Assembly: GCA_013298625.1 (NCBI GenBank)
Contig: JAAFIF010000028.1
Span: forward strand, 1 to 64,000
Length of the DNA stretch: 64,000 bases
From: Myxococcales bacterium
GTDB lineage: Bacteria > Myxococcota_A > Polyangia > Polyangiales > Ga0077539
Direction of reading: 5' to 3'
Of this stretch, positions 37,515 through 47,238 are shown piece after piece; within the stretch, counting starts at the first letter, position 1, and each line of letters begins with the position of its first letter. Under the pieces are notes generated by a model that saw only the letters and a program-made list of their open reading frames with translations, made no database searches and was not told where the DNA came from. The translations under genes were made by a program, and so were the position numbers.

Positions 37515-38507
37515 TCAGTTGCTGCCGCCGCCCGCCGAGTAGCCGCCGCCCGGAAGGGTCTCGCCCACCGGCTCGGGCGTGGCCGGACCACCGCCGCCCG
37601 GTCCACGGCCGCCGCCACCGCCGCCCGGTCCACGGCCACCGCCGCCGCCCGGTCCACGGCCACCGCCGCCGCCACGACGATCGCCACCACGGCCGCCACG
37701 GCGGTCGTCGCGACGGTCACGGTCGGCGCGGTCACGCTGCGCGGCCTCGCGCAGGGCGCGGTCGCTCGGGTCCTCGATGCCCGCGTCCTTGCGGCGCTGG
37801 TTGCCCTCGAGGCACGCGTCCGCGATGCGGGCGGTGATGAGCTTGATCGAGCGGATCGCGTCGTCGTTGCCCGGGATCGGGTACTCGATCTGATCCGGGT
37901 CGCAGTTGGTGTCCGTGATGGCCACCAGCGGGATGTTGAGCTTGCGGGCCTCGCGGATCGCGATGTCCTCGAGGGCCGGGTCGATCACGAACACGGCGCC
38001 GGGGAGCGCGTGCATGTTCTTGATGCCGCCGATGTACGACTCGAGGCGCTCGCGCTCCTTCTCGAGGCCGAGCACTTCCTTCTTCGGGAGCGCTTCGTAC
38101 GTGCCGTCTTCCTTCATGCGCTCGAGGCTGCGCAGGCGCTCGATGCCCTGGCGGATCGTGCGGAAGTTGGTCAGCGTCCCGCCGAGCCAGCGGTTGGTCA
38201 CGAAGTGCTGTCCGCAGCGGGCGGCTTCTTCTTGCACGATGTCCTGCGCCTGACGCTTGGTGCCCACGAAGAGCACGTAGCCGCCCTTGGCCACCACATC
38301 GCTGATGAACTGGAAGGCGCGCGTGAAGAGCTTCGCCGTCTGGTCGAGGTCGATGATGTGGATGCCGTTGCGCGCGCCGTAGATGTACTGGCGCATCTTC
38401 GGGTTCCAGCGCTTGGTCTGGTGGCCGAAGTGCACGCCTGCTTCGAGCAGGGCGCGAACGGGGAGCGGGGGCTCGTTGGTGGACTGCATCACGTCGTTCA
38501 TCGTCAT
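37515..38507 (-). CDS. rpsB: 30S ribosomal protein S2 with Gly/Arg-rich C-terminal extension
   Basis: [38 protein letters not shown]; tail [39 protein letters not shown]. Confidence 0.98.
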   Translation of the reverse strand: MTMNDVMQSTNEPPLPVRALLEAGVHFGHQTKRWNPKMRQYIYGARNGIHIIDLDQTAKLFTRAFQFISDVVAKGGYVLFVGTKRQAQDIVQEEAARCGQHFVTNRWLGGTLTNFRTIRQGIERLRSLERMKEDGTYEALPKKEVLGLEKERERLESYIGGIKNMHALPGAVFVIDPALEDIAIREARKLNIPLVAITDTNCDPDQIEYPIPGNDDAIRSIKLITARIADACLEGNQRRKDAGIEDPSDRALREAAQRDRADRDRRDDRRGGRGGDRRGGGGGRGPGGGGGRGPGGGGGGRGPGGGGPATPEPVGETLPGGGYSAGGGSN

Positions 38508-38812
38508 GGTCTGAGATCTCTCCAGCTGATGGGTTTTGTCGGACCCTCCCGAGCGCTTCGCCGTCGGACCTCTGCCGCTGCGCCTGCACCTCAGTCGAAG
38601 TGCGGGCTGATCGTCGAGGACCCACCGACGGCGTGCTTTCGCGTAGCGCTCGGTGTGTAATTTCTCTGTGGATTTGCTGCCAAACCCGCAAAGAACCCCT
38701 GTGAAAGGGGCGAGGCTTATAGCGCCGCCGCGAAAAAAGGACAAGCGCCCGCGGGACAGAGCCCGAGCCCGAGCCGGTTCGCGCACGTCCAATGCTAGGG
38801 TCGCGCGGCTCG

Positions 38813-39313
38813 ATGCCCCCTCGCGTGCTCGTCACCCGTGACCTCTCGCTGTTGCTCTCGGCCTGCGTCGCGCTCGTGCTCGACGCGCGGCTGCGGGCAG
38901 CAGACCCGTCGGCGGCGCTCTCGATCGTCGTGGGCGTGCTGGCGGGCGTCCTCGTCGCTGTCGCCGGCTTCATCACGCACGAGTGGGGGCACCTGGCGGG
39001 GTCGCTGCTCACCAAGAGCGCCGTGCACTATCCGCAGACGGCCCTGTCGCCGCTGCTGTTTCACTTCGACACGAAGCGCAACAACCGCGCGCAGTTTCTG
39101 GCCATGTCGTGGGGCGGCTACCTCGCGACGGCCATCGCGACGGCGATCGTCGTGGCGATCGTGGACGCGCGAGCGTGGTCGGGGCGCGTCGCGCTGGTGC
39201 TCACGGTGGGCGGGATGATCGTGACGCTCGTGGCGGAGGTTCCGACGACGGTGCGCGTGCTGCTAGGGCGACCGCTGCCCGACGGGTTCGCGTTTCGGCC
39301 ACCGCGGGCGTGA
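38813..39313 (+). CDS. Small integral membrane protein with HExxH motif (M50-like, putative)
   Basis: [15 protein letters not shown] between hydrophobic segments; 166 aa. Confidence 0.65.
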   Translation: MPPRVLVTRDLSLLLSACVALVLDARLRAADPSAALSIVVGVLAGVLVAVAGFITHEWGHLAGSLLTKSAVHYPQTALSPLLFHFDTKRNNRAQFLAMSWGGYLATAIATAIVVAIVDARAWSGRVALVLTVGGMIVTLVAEVPTTVRVLLGRPLPDGFAFRPPRA

Positions 39314-39330
39314 CCAGGGGCGCGCTGCTC

Positions 39331-41301
39331 TCACTCCCGCGGATCGTGCGTCGCAGAGGGCTCTTTCGGCGTGATCGCGAAGCGAAGGACGAGGCCGCGG
39401 CGCGTTCCGATCGCGCCCCAGCGGGCGTTGGGCGCGATCGCGAGGGCCGTCACTTGATCGAGCGACGCAAAAGCCTCGCGCTCGGCGAGCCAGAGCCCTT
39501 TGCTCCGACGACGCTCTCGATGCGTGTCGGGCAGCGCGACGTCGGAGCACCGGTGCACGGTCGCGCAGAGCATCCTGCGCTCGGGCTGCGCTTCGAAGTG
39601 CGGCAGCGCAGGCGCGGACGGACGCAAGACGCCGAGCTCGAGCGCGATCTGCGGAACGAGCTCTGCCAACCCCGAGACCTCCGCGGCGATCACGCTGCCA
39701 TCGCCTGCCCCGATCGGCGACATCCCCCACGCGACCGCGCACCGCACGACCGCCTCGCCCTCGCGCCGATACAGCTCGAGCCCGCGCTCCGAGCGGCGCT
39801 CGATGACCTGGTCCGGATGCATGCGCAGCTCGAACGAAGGCGAACGCCACCGCTCGTCCCCCGAACGATCGGTCGCTTCCGCCAGCGCGCCGCTCGCGAC
39901 CTTCTTCACGAGCTCTCCCGCGCGCTCGTAGACGATCAGCGTCGGCGTGGCGAGCGACTCGACCACGAGCACCCCCGCGCGCTCGTCGAACGCCACCGCC
40001 GCCGCGCGCTCGACGTCGACCGACCATCGCTCGATCGGCTCGCCGTCAGCCCACGCGAGCGCCGCGACCTGTGACGAGCTCGCGTTCGAGCGCTGCACGA
40101 GCAGCGTGCTCTGGCCGTCGATCCAGCGGAGCACGCGGCTCGACGAGGCGCGGTCACCGGGCCACGCGGCGCTGGTGCATTGGCGATCGAGGGACTCGTT
40201 CCACCAGCAAAAGAGGCCAGAGTCGTCTTGCGCGCACACCGAGCCTCGATCGCTCACCATGATCGTGGCGATCGCCGTCATCGCCGCGCGCTGTCGATCG
40301 TCGACCGAGCCCGTCGAGCGCGCGATCGTCTCGAAGCGCCCGTCGCGCACGAACACGAGGCGCTGCTTCGCGACCGCGACCAGCGCGCTCGCCCCCATGG
40401 AGACCGTGCTGCGCAGCCCCGTGCGCGGGTCGAACAGCGTATACGGCTGGCTCTTGCGCCCAGCCATCAGCACGCCGGCATCGTCGGCGCTCACCACGTA
40501 GCCGGCTCGCGGGCACACCACCGGGAGCAGCGCCTCGACGTCCACGACGACGGGGACGTCTCGCTTCGGCCCGCGCGACACCAGCACGCGCGTCGCGCCG
40601 AGCGCGCGCAGCGCAGGGCGCGGTTCCCTTTCGTCGATCACCGGCTCCGAGCGCCGTCGCTCGCCCGTGAGAACGTCCTCGAAGAGCACGTGACGACCGT
40701 CGATCCGAGCGCGCAGCGTCTTGCTGAGCGCGCACCGATCGGGCCCCGGATCGAACGCGTCGAGCAGCAGCGCGTCGGCCGAGCGGGCTCCGGTCACTTC
40801 GAACACGACCGCGTCGCGAGCGCCGTTGGCGAGCTGCACACGAAATGCGCTGTGGTCCGCGAGCCGCTCGACGAGCGGCCGATCCTGCGAGCGCGCGAGC
40901 TGCGCGGACCACAGCTCGAACGCGCGGCGCGTACCGGTATCGAAGTGCGCGACGCGGACCGCGTGCCAGCGGTGCTTGGGCCGCGCTTCGTTGCGGGTCA
41001 TCGCGACGAGCACGATCACCGGCGCGGCGCCCTGCGGGGCGAGCAGCGTGGCGAAGCACTCGTACACGCGCTCGTCCACGGCGAGCGAGAGCCCGCCGTC
41101 GAACCGGATCGATCGCTGCTCGAACGAGCGCAGATCCGTCTCGACCACATCGAGGCCGCCGCGCCGCGAGGCGATCGCGCGCTCGGGGGCAAAGGACCAC
41201 GCGCGGGCCCCCTCCGGATCGGCCACGTGCGCGGTGAACCGGGCGGGCAACCCGTGCGCGACCGTGAGCTGCGCGTGTGCCGTGCGCATTGCAACGTTCA
41301 T
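39331..41301 (-). CDS. Hypothetical protein, WD/beta-propeller-like
   Basis: 656-aa ORF; repeated beta-rich segments; C-terminal VTALAIAPNARWGAIGTRRGLVLRF. Confidence 0.6.
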   Translation of the reverse strand: MNVAMRTAHAQLTVAHGLPARFTAHVADPEGARAWSFAPERAIASRRGGLDVVETDLRSFEQRSIRFDGGLSLAVDERVYECFATLLAPQGAAPVIVLVAMTRNEARPKHRWHAVRVAHFDTGTRRAFELWSAQLARSQDRPLVERLADHSAFRVQLANGARDAVVFEVTGARSADALLLDAFDPGPDRCALSKTLRARIDGRHVLFEDVLTGERRRSEPVIDEREPRPALRALGATRVLVSRGPKRDVPVVVDVEALLPVVCPRAGYVVSADDAGVLMAGRKSQPYTLFDPRTGLRSTVSMGASALVAVAKQRLVFVRDGRFETIARSTGSVDDRQRAAMTAIATIMVSDRGSVCAQDDSGLFCWWNESLDRQCTSAAWPGDRASSSRVLRWIDGQSTLLVQRSNASSSQVAALAWADGEPIERWSVDVERAAAVAFDERAGVLVVESLATPTLIVYERAGELVKKVASGALAEATDRSGDERWRSPSFELRMHPDQVIERRSERGLELYRREGEAVVRCAVAWGMSPIGAGDGSVIAAEVSGLAELVPQIALELGVLRPSAPALPHFEAQPERRMLCATVHRCSDVALPDTHRERRRSKGLWLAEREAFASLDQVTALAIAPNARWGAIGTRRGLVLRFAITPKEPSATHDPRE

Positions 41302-41383
41302 CGCGAGACCAGTATCGCACGGCCGCCGGCGAGCTTCTGGTTCATCGCGGTTTCTTGCAGACGCCGCGCGCGGCTAGCGTAGG

Positions 41384-42520
41384 GTGAGCGAGAGCGCGAC
41401 ACCGATGGTCGATCCGTCGAAAGAGCTGGCGACCGCAGACGCGGCTCCGGCGTGGCAGCTTCGATCGTCGCGCGCCCTCAGCGTGCTTCTCGCGCGTTGT
41501 CCCGCGTGCGGCGCGGGGCTGCTCGGCGCGGACACGCGATGCCTGCGGTGCGGACACGAGTGTGATCGCGCTCGATGGCAGCGCATCGACGAGCGGCCGC
41601 GATCGCGCGTGGTGGGGCCGTCGACCGTTCGCGGGGTGGCGACGGTGGTCGCGCTGGGGGCGGTGGTCGCGGCGGCGGCGTTTCGAACCGGCGTCTCGAC
41701 GGGGTCTTTGCTTTCGTGCGTCGGAGCGTTCGCCGCCGCGGCGACCGCGCCGTTGCTGTTGGTCGGCGCGAAGTTCGCTGCGCGTCGGATGACCCGACGG
41801 CGATGGTGCTACGAGGCCCCAGACGGCGTCCTGTGCATCGCGAGCGGAACGGTCTGGGCCGTCGAGCGAACCGAGCACGAGCGCAGGACGAGCAGCGCCG
41901 AGCGCCCCACGCCCGACGCCGTCGCAGATCTGCACGAAGGTCACGCGAGCGCGCTCGTCGAGCGACCAGAGATCGTCGCGCGCATGCCTGTCTCTGCTGG
42001 CGCGGCGCTCCGTGGAGAGGGCCGCGATCGGGCCGAAGCGGCGGTGGCGCTCGCGATCGCGATCGCGCGCATGCAGCGCGAAGGCAGCGTTCGACTGCTG
42101 CGTTCGACGGTGGCGCGCACGATCGTCGAGCGCGGGGAGCGCACCGAGACCGAGCGCGTCGAGTTCTCGCTCGCCGCGCTCTCGCGGCCCGAGTCGACGA
42201 CGCTCGGAGAGTGGCTCTACGACGGGCTGCCGAAGCCTGACGCCGACCGAGCCGACGGGGGCTATCGGGACTCGTCGCGAGAGCGTGCTGCAGATCGACC
42301 AGAGAAAACGCTCGATTTGCAGCGGCTCGTGCGCTTGAGGTTCGAGCGCGAGGGCGGCGCTGGGAGCGCGATCGACCTCGTTCGATTCGTTCGTCGATTC
42401 GTGAACACGACGGGGGGCTGGCGCTCCACCGCGCCTGCGCTGTCGATCGAAGCGCAACAGTGGCTGGCCGAGCTCGCAGCGAGCCTGTGGATGGCGCTGC
42501 GAGACGCTGGCAGAGCGTGA
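41384..42520 (+). CDS. Hypothetical membrane protein with N-terminal zinc-ribbon
   Basis: CPACGAGLLGADTRCLRCGHECD followed by two hydrophobic segments; GTG start. Confidence 0.65.
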   Translation: MSESATPMVDPSKELATADAAPAWQLRSSRALSVLLARCPACGAGLLGADTRCLRCGHECDRARWQRIDERPRSRVVGPSTVRGVATVVALGAVVAAAAFRTGVSTGSLLSCVGAFAAAATAPLLLVGAKFAARRMTRRRWCYEAPDGVLCIASGTVWAVERTEHERRTSSAERPTPDAVADLHEGHASALVERPEIVARMPVSAGAALRGEGRDRAEAAVALAIAIARMQREGSVRLLRSTVARTIVERGERTETERVEFSLAALSRPESTTLGEWLYDGLPKPDADRADGGYRDSSRERAADRPEKTLDLQRLVRLRFEREGGAGSAIDLVRFVRRFVNTTGGWRSTAPALSIEAQQWLAELAASLWMALRDAGRA

Positions 42521-42703
42521 GCCAGACAGCGTCGCGCGGGGAGCCTTCGCGTCGAGTTAGCCACCTGCGCAGCGGCAGACGCGAACGGGGGATCGACCTC
42601 GACGTCCGTCGCCGCTACGATCGGAGCACTTTACGGAGCGTCGCCGCCACGCACAGAACGCTGGGCGCCGAGCGGTGACGGCCCACCACGGGGAGGTTGT
42701 TCG

Positions 42704-44170
42704 ATGATCGCACAGGGGCGCTCTGTTCTCTTGGCCGTATCGATGGCGATGGTTGGCGCAGGATGCGTCGCGGACGACCCCACCATCGCTCCGATCGCCG
42801 ACGAACGGCTGCTGCGCGGGCGATGGATCGTCCTGCACGCGGATCGAAGCGCCCCCGTCTGCGAAGCGTCCATCGAGAGCGCTGACGACTTCATCGAGCG
42901 GACGTCGGAGTGGCTCGGCGTCGAGCCGCGCGCCATCGACTACTACCTCTACAGCACGACTCCGTTCTCGTGCTCGTTCTCTGCGGGTGGCAACGAGACA
43001 TCGAGCGGCGCCGCGGCGTGCGCGCTCCGATCGCGACGCGCGGTGATGAGCAGACAGTGGTTTCACCAGCACGAAGTCGCGCACGTGATCGCGCAAGGGT
43101 GGGGGACCGACGCCCCTGCGCTGCTCGAAGAGGGGCTCGCCACGCTGCTCGCGTACGAGCACGTCCACCGCGCCGTGCCGACGGTGGACCGCGCTGCGCG
43201 CCTCGAAGACTACTTGGACTCCTGGCATTTCGTCGCGCAGCCCGCCGCGCAGCGCATGGCTCTCTACGACGCGAGCGCGGCGTTCTTGCGGTTCGTCGTC
43301 GATCGCTTCGGCGTCGCGGCGCTGCGGCGCTGGTACGAATCGGTGGACAACCTCTCTCCGCCGTCGGACACACGAAATCAATTCGTCCGGGCCACGGGGC
43401 TCTCGTTCGAGGACGCGCTGCGGCAGTGGCGCCAGGAGCCAGCGACGCGCGAGGATCAGAAGCACCCGCGGCTGATCGAGTGCAGCCGCGCTCGGTCCGT
43501 GACGGCGCTCGCCGACGCGCGCTTCGACGGGGCGCTGGCGTGTCGCGGCTACGGTTTGAACGCGACGCCCGAGCAGCGCGACGAGACCATCGAGCTCAGC
43601 GCCGCGGGCTGGCATTCGGTCGAACTCGAGGCCAACAGCGGGCTGACCGCGCTGCTCGACCCGTGCGCGCGCGCGTCGGACCCTTGGACCTTTCGCACCG
43701 CGGGCGACACCACACGCGGCTTCGTGTGGCTCGATGCGGGGCGACATCAGCTCAGCCTGTCGCGCGAGCGCGCGACGGAGCGCGTTCGCTGGGCGATCAC
43801 CCCGGTCGAGATGCCCGCGGACCGCTGCGGGCTCGTCCCTCAGCTGCGCCTCGAACGCAGCGGAGCGCTCGCCCCCGTGTCCTCGGACGCCGCGCACTGG
43901 CCGGTGCTCAGCGACGCGCTCCCAGGCCAACGCGCGCTCGCGCTCGGCGTCGTCGGAGCCAGCAGCGGAGTCACCTATGCGCAGCTCGTCGAAGCCCCGC
44001 CCGACGCTACGATTTCGCTCTGCACGCAGACCTGCAGGGGCTTCGAGGCTTGCTCGGAGCTGCGCGCGGAGCAGCCGCTGCCGTTCGCGACGAGCAGCCT
44101 TGCGAACACAAAAATCGAGCTTCGATCGACGCGCCCATCGGGACGCGTGACGGTGGTCTTTCGCTCGTGA
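42704..44170 (+). CDS. Lipoprotein with gluzincin-like HExxH...E motif
   Basis: Lipobox SMAMVGAGC; HQHEVAHVIAQG..PALLEEGLATLLAYE. Confidence 0.72.
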   Translation: MIAQGRSVLLAVSMAMVGAGCVADDPTIAPIADERLLRGRWIVLHADRSAPVCEASIESADDFIERTSEWLGVEPRAIDYYLYSTTPFSCSFSAGGNETSSGAAACALRSRRAVMSRQWFHQHEVAHVIAQGWGTDAPALLEEGLATLLAYEHVHRAVPTVDRAARLEDYLDSWHFVAQPAAQRMALYDASAAFLRFVVDRFGVAALRRWYESVDNLSPPSDTRNQFVRATGLSFEDALRQWRQEPATREDQKHPRLIECSRARSVTALADARFDGALACRGYGLNATPEQRDETIELSAAGWHSVELEANSGLTALLDPCARASDPWTFRTAGDTTRGFVWLDAGRHQLSLSRERATERVRWAITPVEMPADRCGLVPQLRLERSGALAPVSSDAAHWPVLSDALPGQRALALGVVGASSGVTYAQLVEAPPDATISLCTQTCRGFEACSELRAEQPLPFATSSLANTKIELRSTRPSGRVTVVFRS

Positions 44171-44233
44171 GCTCGAAGCGCGTCGATCGAAGCTCTACGC
44201 CGAGCGCAGAGAGCGACGTTGGCCCGCTCGCGA

Positions 44234-44782
44234 TCAGCGCTTCCACTCGAGGGCGCTGTCGCAGCGGACCGCGCTCCAACGGGTGATCCGTGCGCGCACG
44301 TCGCGGCCGCCGGCGAGCTCGATGATCCCGCACACGCGACCGTTGACCGCGTGCCACATCGCCTCGGTGTACCCAGAGACGCCGCGGATCGTCACGGTCG
44401 CCGCCACATCACTGTGATCCGCGAACTCGACGGTCCCCGCCGAGTTGTACCGAAGCCACGCTCGACTCAGCGTCGTCCACAGCAGGTCCCAGGTGAACAG
44501 CGGCAAGAACACCCGATACACGCCGTTGAAATCGTCGATCGCAGCGCGCCGGCCCACCCGCCGGTTGGCGTCGAGCGACCCGTGCCCCAGCGCGACGCGA
44601 ACCGCTTCGTGCAGCGCCGCTTGCTCGGCCACCGGGTGCCACGAGGCGCTCAAGATCGCGCCGCGCATCGACTCTCGCAGCTCGGGCGCGAGCGCGTCGA
44701 TCACCCGCGCTGCGCTGCCGGCGCCGAACTCTTCGTCGCACGCGATGAGGACGGAGCGAAGCGCGGTTCCTCGAACCTCCAT
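44234..44782 (-). CDS. DUF2378/TIGR02265-like protein (paralogue of 13889-14437)
   Basis: 182 aa; alignable with the 13889-14437 product along its length. Confidence 0.65.
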   Translation of the reverse strand: MEVRGTALRSVLIACDEEFGAGSAARVIDALAPELRESMRGAILSASWHPVAEQAALHEAVRVALGHGSLDANRRVGRRAAIDDFNGVYRVFLPLFTWDLLWTTLSRAWLRYNSAGTVEFADHSDVAATVTIRGVSGYTEAMWHAVNGRVCGIIELAGGRDVRARITRWSAVRCDSALEWKR

Positions 44783-44811
44783 GACTTTAGTAGATACACC
44801 AATACCGTGGT

Positions 44812-46566
44812 TTACGCGAGTGGAGCGAGCCGATCTTCGGCGAGCCATTGCTCGCAAGCGCTCCACGCGTCGGAGAGGCGCGCGCGATGTTCGCCCTCGC
44901 CCGAGAGCGCGATGACCGCGTCGAGCAAGGCTGCCATCGCCTCGAGCGACGGAGCGCGCTCGAGCACCGAGGCGCCGTACTCGATCGCGTCCGCGCCTCG
45001 CCCCGCGCGCGCGAGCGCCGTCACCAAACGCCCTGCGCGCTCGATCACGCCCTGCCCGTAGAAGCACTCGTGCGCAAGCGCCACAGCCACATCGAGCGCG
45101 CCGATCGACACATGCGCGTCCATCAACTCGCCAGCGATGCGCGAGAGCCGTACTCGCCGCGAGCGCACATCGGCGCCGTCCCTCACCGCGCGCTCGACCT
45201 CGGCCACCGCGCGCGCGGCCGATTCGAGTTCGCCGTCTTCAGCGAGCGCCTCGGCCTCGCGCAGAATCCTCCGCGCGAGCGCGATCGAGGCCTGGTCGGC
45301 GGCGCGCGACCAGCGTTCGAGCAGCGGATCGAGCGGCTCGCGCGCGATCGACGCGCGCACACACAACGCGCCAGAGAGCGCACGGCGCACGGGCTCGCAC
45401 AGCAATGCGATCGCCTCGCGCTGCGCGAGGTCCATCGCGCGCAGCCCTTCGAGCGCCGCGCCCCGCGCGCCCGTCGCCGCAGCCACGCGCAGCGCGCAGC
45501 ACTCGAGCCCCTGCAGCTCGTCGCCGAGCAAGAGACCTTCGTCTCGCGCGCTCGCGCGCAGCGCGTCCGCCCGCTCGGCCACGCGCGAGAGCAGCCGCTG
45601 CCGTTGATCGACCCGAGGCGCGACGAACGCGAGGTCCGCCATCGAGACAAACGCGCGCCCGTCTTCGATCGGCTCGTCGCAGGACCGCTCGGCGAACCGC
45701 TCCGAGGGCCGCGCGCAGTGAATCGCTCCGCCGTTGGCGAAGATCGGGAGCGCCTCGCACTCGAACAGCGTGTCGGTCATCGAGGCGGCCGCGAGCAGCG
45801 AGCGGTGCGCGGCGCAGTACGCGTTCCACCGGGTCCCCGGGGCGGAGAACGTGCGGTCCGATAGGGACGCGAGCGACGCGCACGCCGCGAGCTGCTCGCG
45901 CGCAGCCCCGACGAGCACCAGCGCCGCTGCGCGGTCGCCCTGCTTCGCAGCATACCGAGAGAGCTCTGCGCCCAGCGCCACCCTGGCCATCTGCGCGCTG
46001 TCGGTGAGCCCCGTCTCGCGCGCGACGGCGTCGTACGCCTCGGTCGCGCGTCGCGCCCAGGCGCGCTCTCCAACGGCGTCTGGCGTGTCCGCTCCGTCCG
46101 TCGCCAGCCGCGCGTAGCACGCCTCGCACCACAGCTGCGCGCCGCTCTCGAGCGATCCGCGCTGCACGTGACGAGAGCGCTCGTAGAGCACCTCGAGCAC
46201 CCGCGGCGCGCGGCCGAAGCTCATCAGCACCCGCAAGAGCTGCTCGGGGCAACGCTCGTCCGTCGCCCGCAGCGCGTCGATCGCGATCACCTCTGCGCGG
46301 CGGTGTCCGCGCGTCGCGAGCGACTCAGCGATCAACGCGAGCTGCGCGGCGCTCTCGGGCGTCGGCAACGCGCGCGCTGCGATCAGCGCCACCGTTGGCT
46401 CTGCGCCGGTCTCGATCAAGGCCAGCGCGAACCGCTCGGTGAGCCCGCGCGCCCATCGCTCGCTCACCACGCCGTGAACGCGCTCGGCCCACGCCCGAGC
46501 GAGCCCCGGTCCCGTACGCTCGACGGGCGACCGCCGCTGAAGATCCTTCGCCTTCATCGCCGCCAT
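44812..46566 (-). CDS. Hypothetical helical-repeat (TPR/HEAT-like) protein
   Basis: 584 aa, Ala-rich helical pattern. Confidence 0.6.
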   Translation of the reverse strand: MAAMKAKDLQRRSPVERTGPGLARAWAERVHGVVSERWARGLTERFALALIETGAEPTVALIAARALPTPESAAQLALIAESLATRGHRRAEVIAIDALRATDERCPEQLLRVLMSFGRAPRVLEVLYERSRHVQRGSLESGAQLWCEACYARLATDGADTPDAVGERAWARRATEAYDAVARETGLTDSAQMARVALGAELSRYAAKQGDRAAALVLVGAAREQLAACASLASLSDRTFSAPGTRWNAYCAAHRSLLAAASMTDTLFECEALPIFANGGAIHCARPSERFAERSCDEPIEDGRAFVSMADLAFVAPRVDQRQRLLSRVAERADALRASARDEGLLLGDELQGLECCALRVAAATGARGAALEGLRAMDLAQREAIALLCEPVRRALSGALCVRASIAREPLDPLLERWSRAADQASIALARRILREAEALAEDGELESAARAVAEVERAVRDGADVRSRRVRLSRIAGELMDAHVSIGALDVAVALAHECFYGQGVIERAGRLVTALARAGRGADAIEYGASVLERAPSLEAMAALLDAVIALSGEGEHRARLSDAWSACEQWLAEDRLAPLA

Positions 46567-46627
46567 CACGGTAGCGCGATCATCGGTCGCGCCAGTGACT
46601 GAGGCCGGTGTCGAAGAGCGCTCACCA

Positions 46628-46675
46628 CAGAGCAAAGCTCTGAAATAACAGAACAATTTGAGTTATTGAACAATT
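46628..46675. promoter_or_regulatory. AT-rich divergent promoter with nested palindromes and direct repeats
   Basis: CAGAGC-AAA-GCTCTG (46628-46642), AATAAC-N12-GTTATT (46644-46667), GAACAATT twice (46651, 46668). Confidence 0.55.
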
Positions 46676-46750
46676 GAACACCGTCCCCGGTCGCGCCCGT
46701 CGCCCGACCACCGTCGCGGGTCTGCGCTCGTGCGACACTGGCTCTTCACC

Positions 46751-47227
46751 ATGCGCACCGCCCTCGCGCTCATCCTCGTCGCCGCCACGAGCAGCACCGG
46801 CTGCGCGACGCTGTTCAACGGTCAACGCAACCGACTGCACATCTTCTCGGCCTCGGGGCTGCGCTCAGTGACCGAGCAGGGGCGCAACGTCCCGTTTATC
46901 CTCTCGCCGGACAACGACGGGTCGTTCGAGGTCGAGCTCGATCAAGGACGACCGCACGAGCTCACGGTGCGGACCGGCGGCGGAGCGCACACCGTGCGGA
47001 CCAGCACGAGCCTCGGCGCAGGGTGGGTCGTGCTCGACGTGTTCGTGCACATGATCATCTGCCCCATCGTGGACGCGGCCACGGGCGCGTGGTTCTCGTT
47101 CGATCCGGTGCGTCTGGTGGACACGCCCGAGTCGCAGCGACGCGAGCTGCCCGTCCCGCCCCCGTCGCGAGGAGCGATCGAGCTCGAGCCGATCCCCGTC
47201 GCACCGTGGAGCGCGCCCGCTTCGTGA
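46751..47227 (+). CDS. Hypothetical lipoprotein
   Basis: MRTALALILVAATSSTGCATLFNG lipobox. Confidence 0.75.
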   Translation: MRTALALILVAATSSTGCATLFNGQRNRLHIFSASGLRSVTEQGRNVPFILSPDNDGSFEVELDQGRPHELTVRTGGGAHTVRTSTSLGAGWVVLDVFVHMIICPIVDAATGAWFSFDPVRLVDTPESQRRELPVPPPSRGAIELEPIPVAPWSAPAS

Positions 47228-47238
47228 TACCAGTGGCT

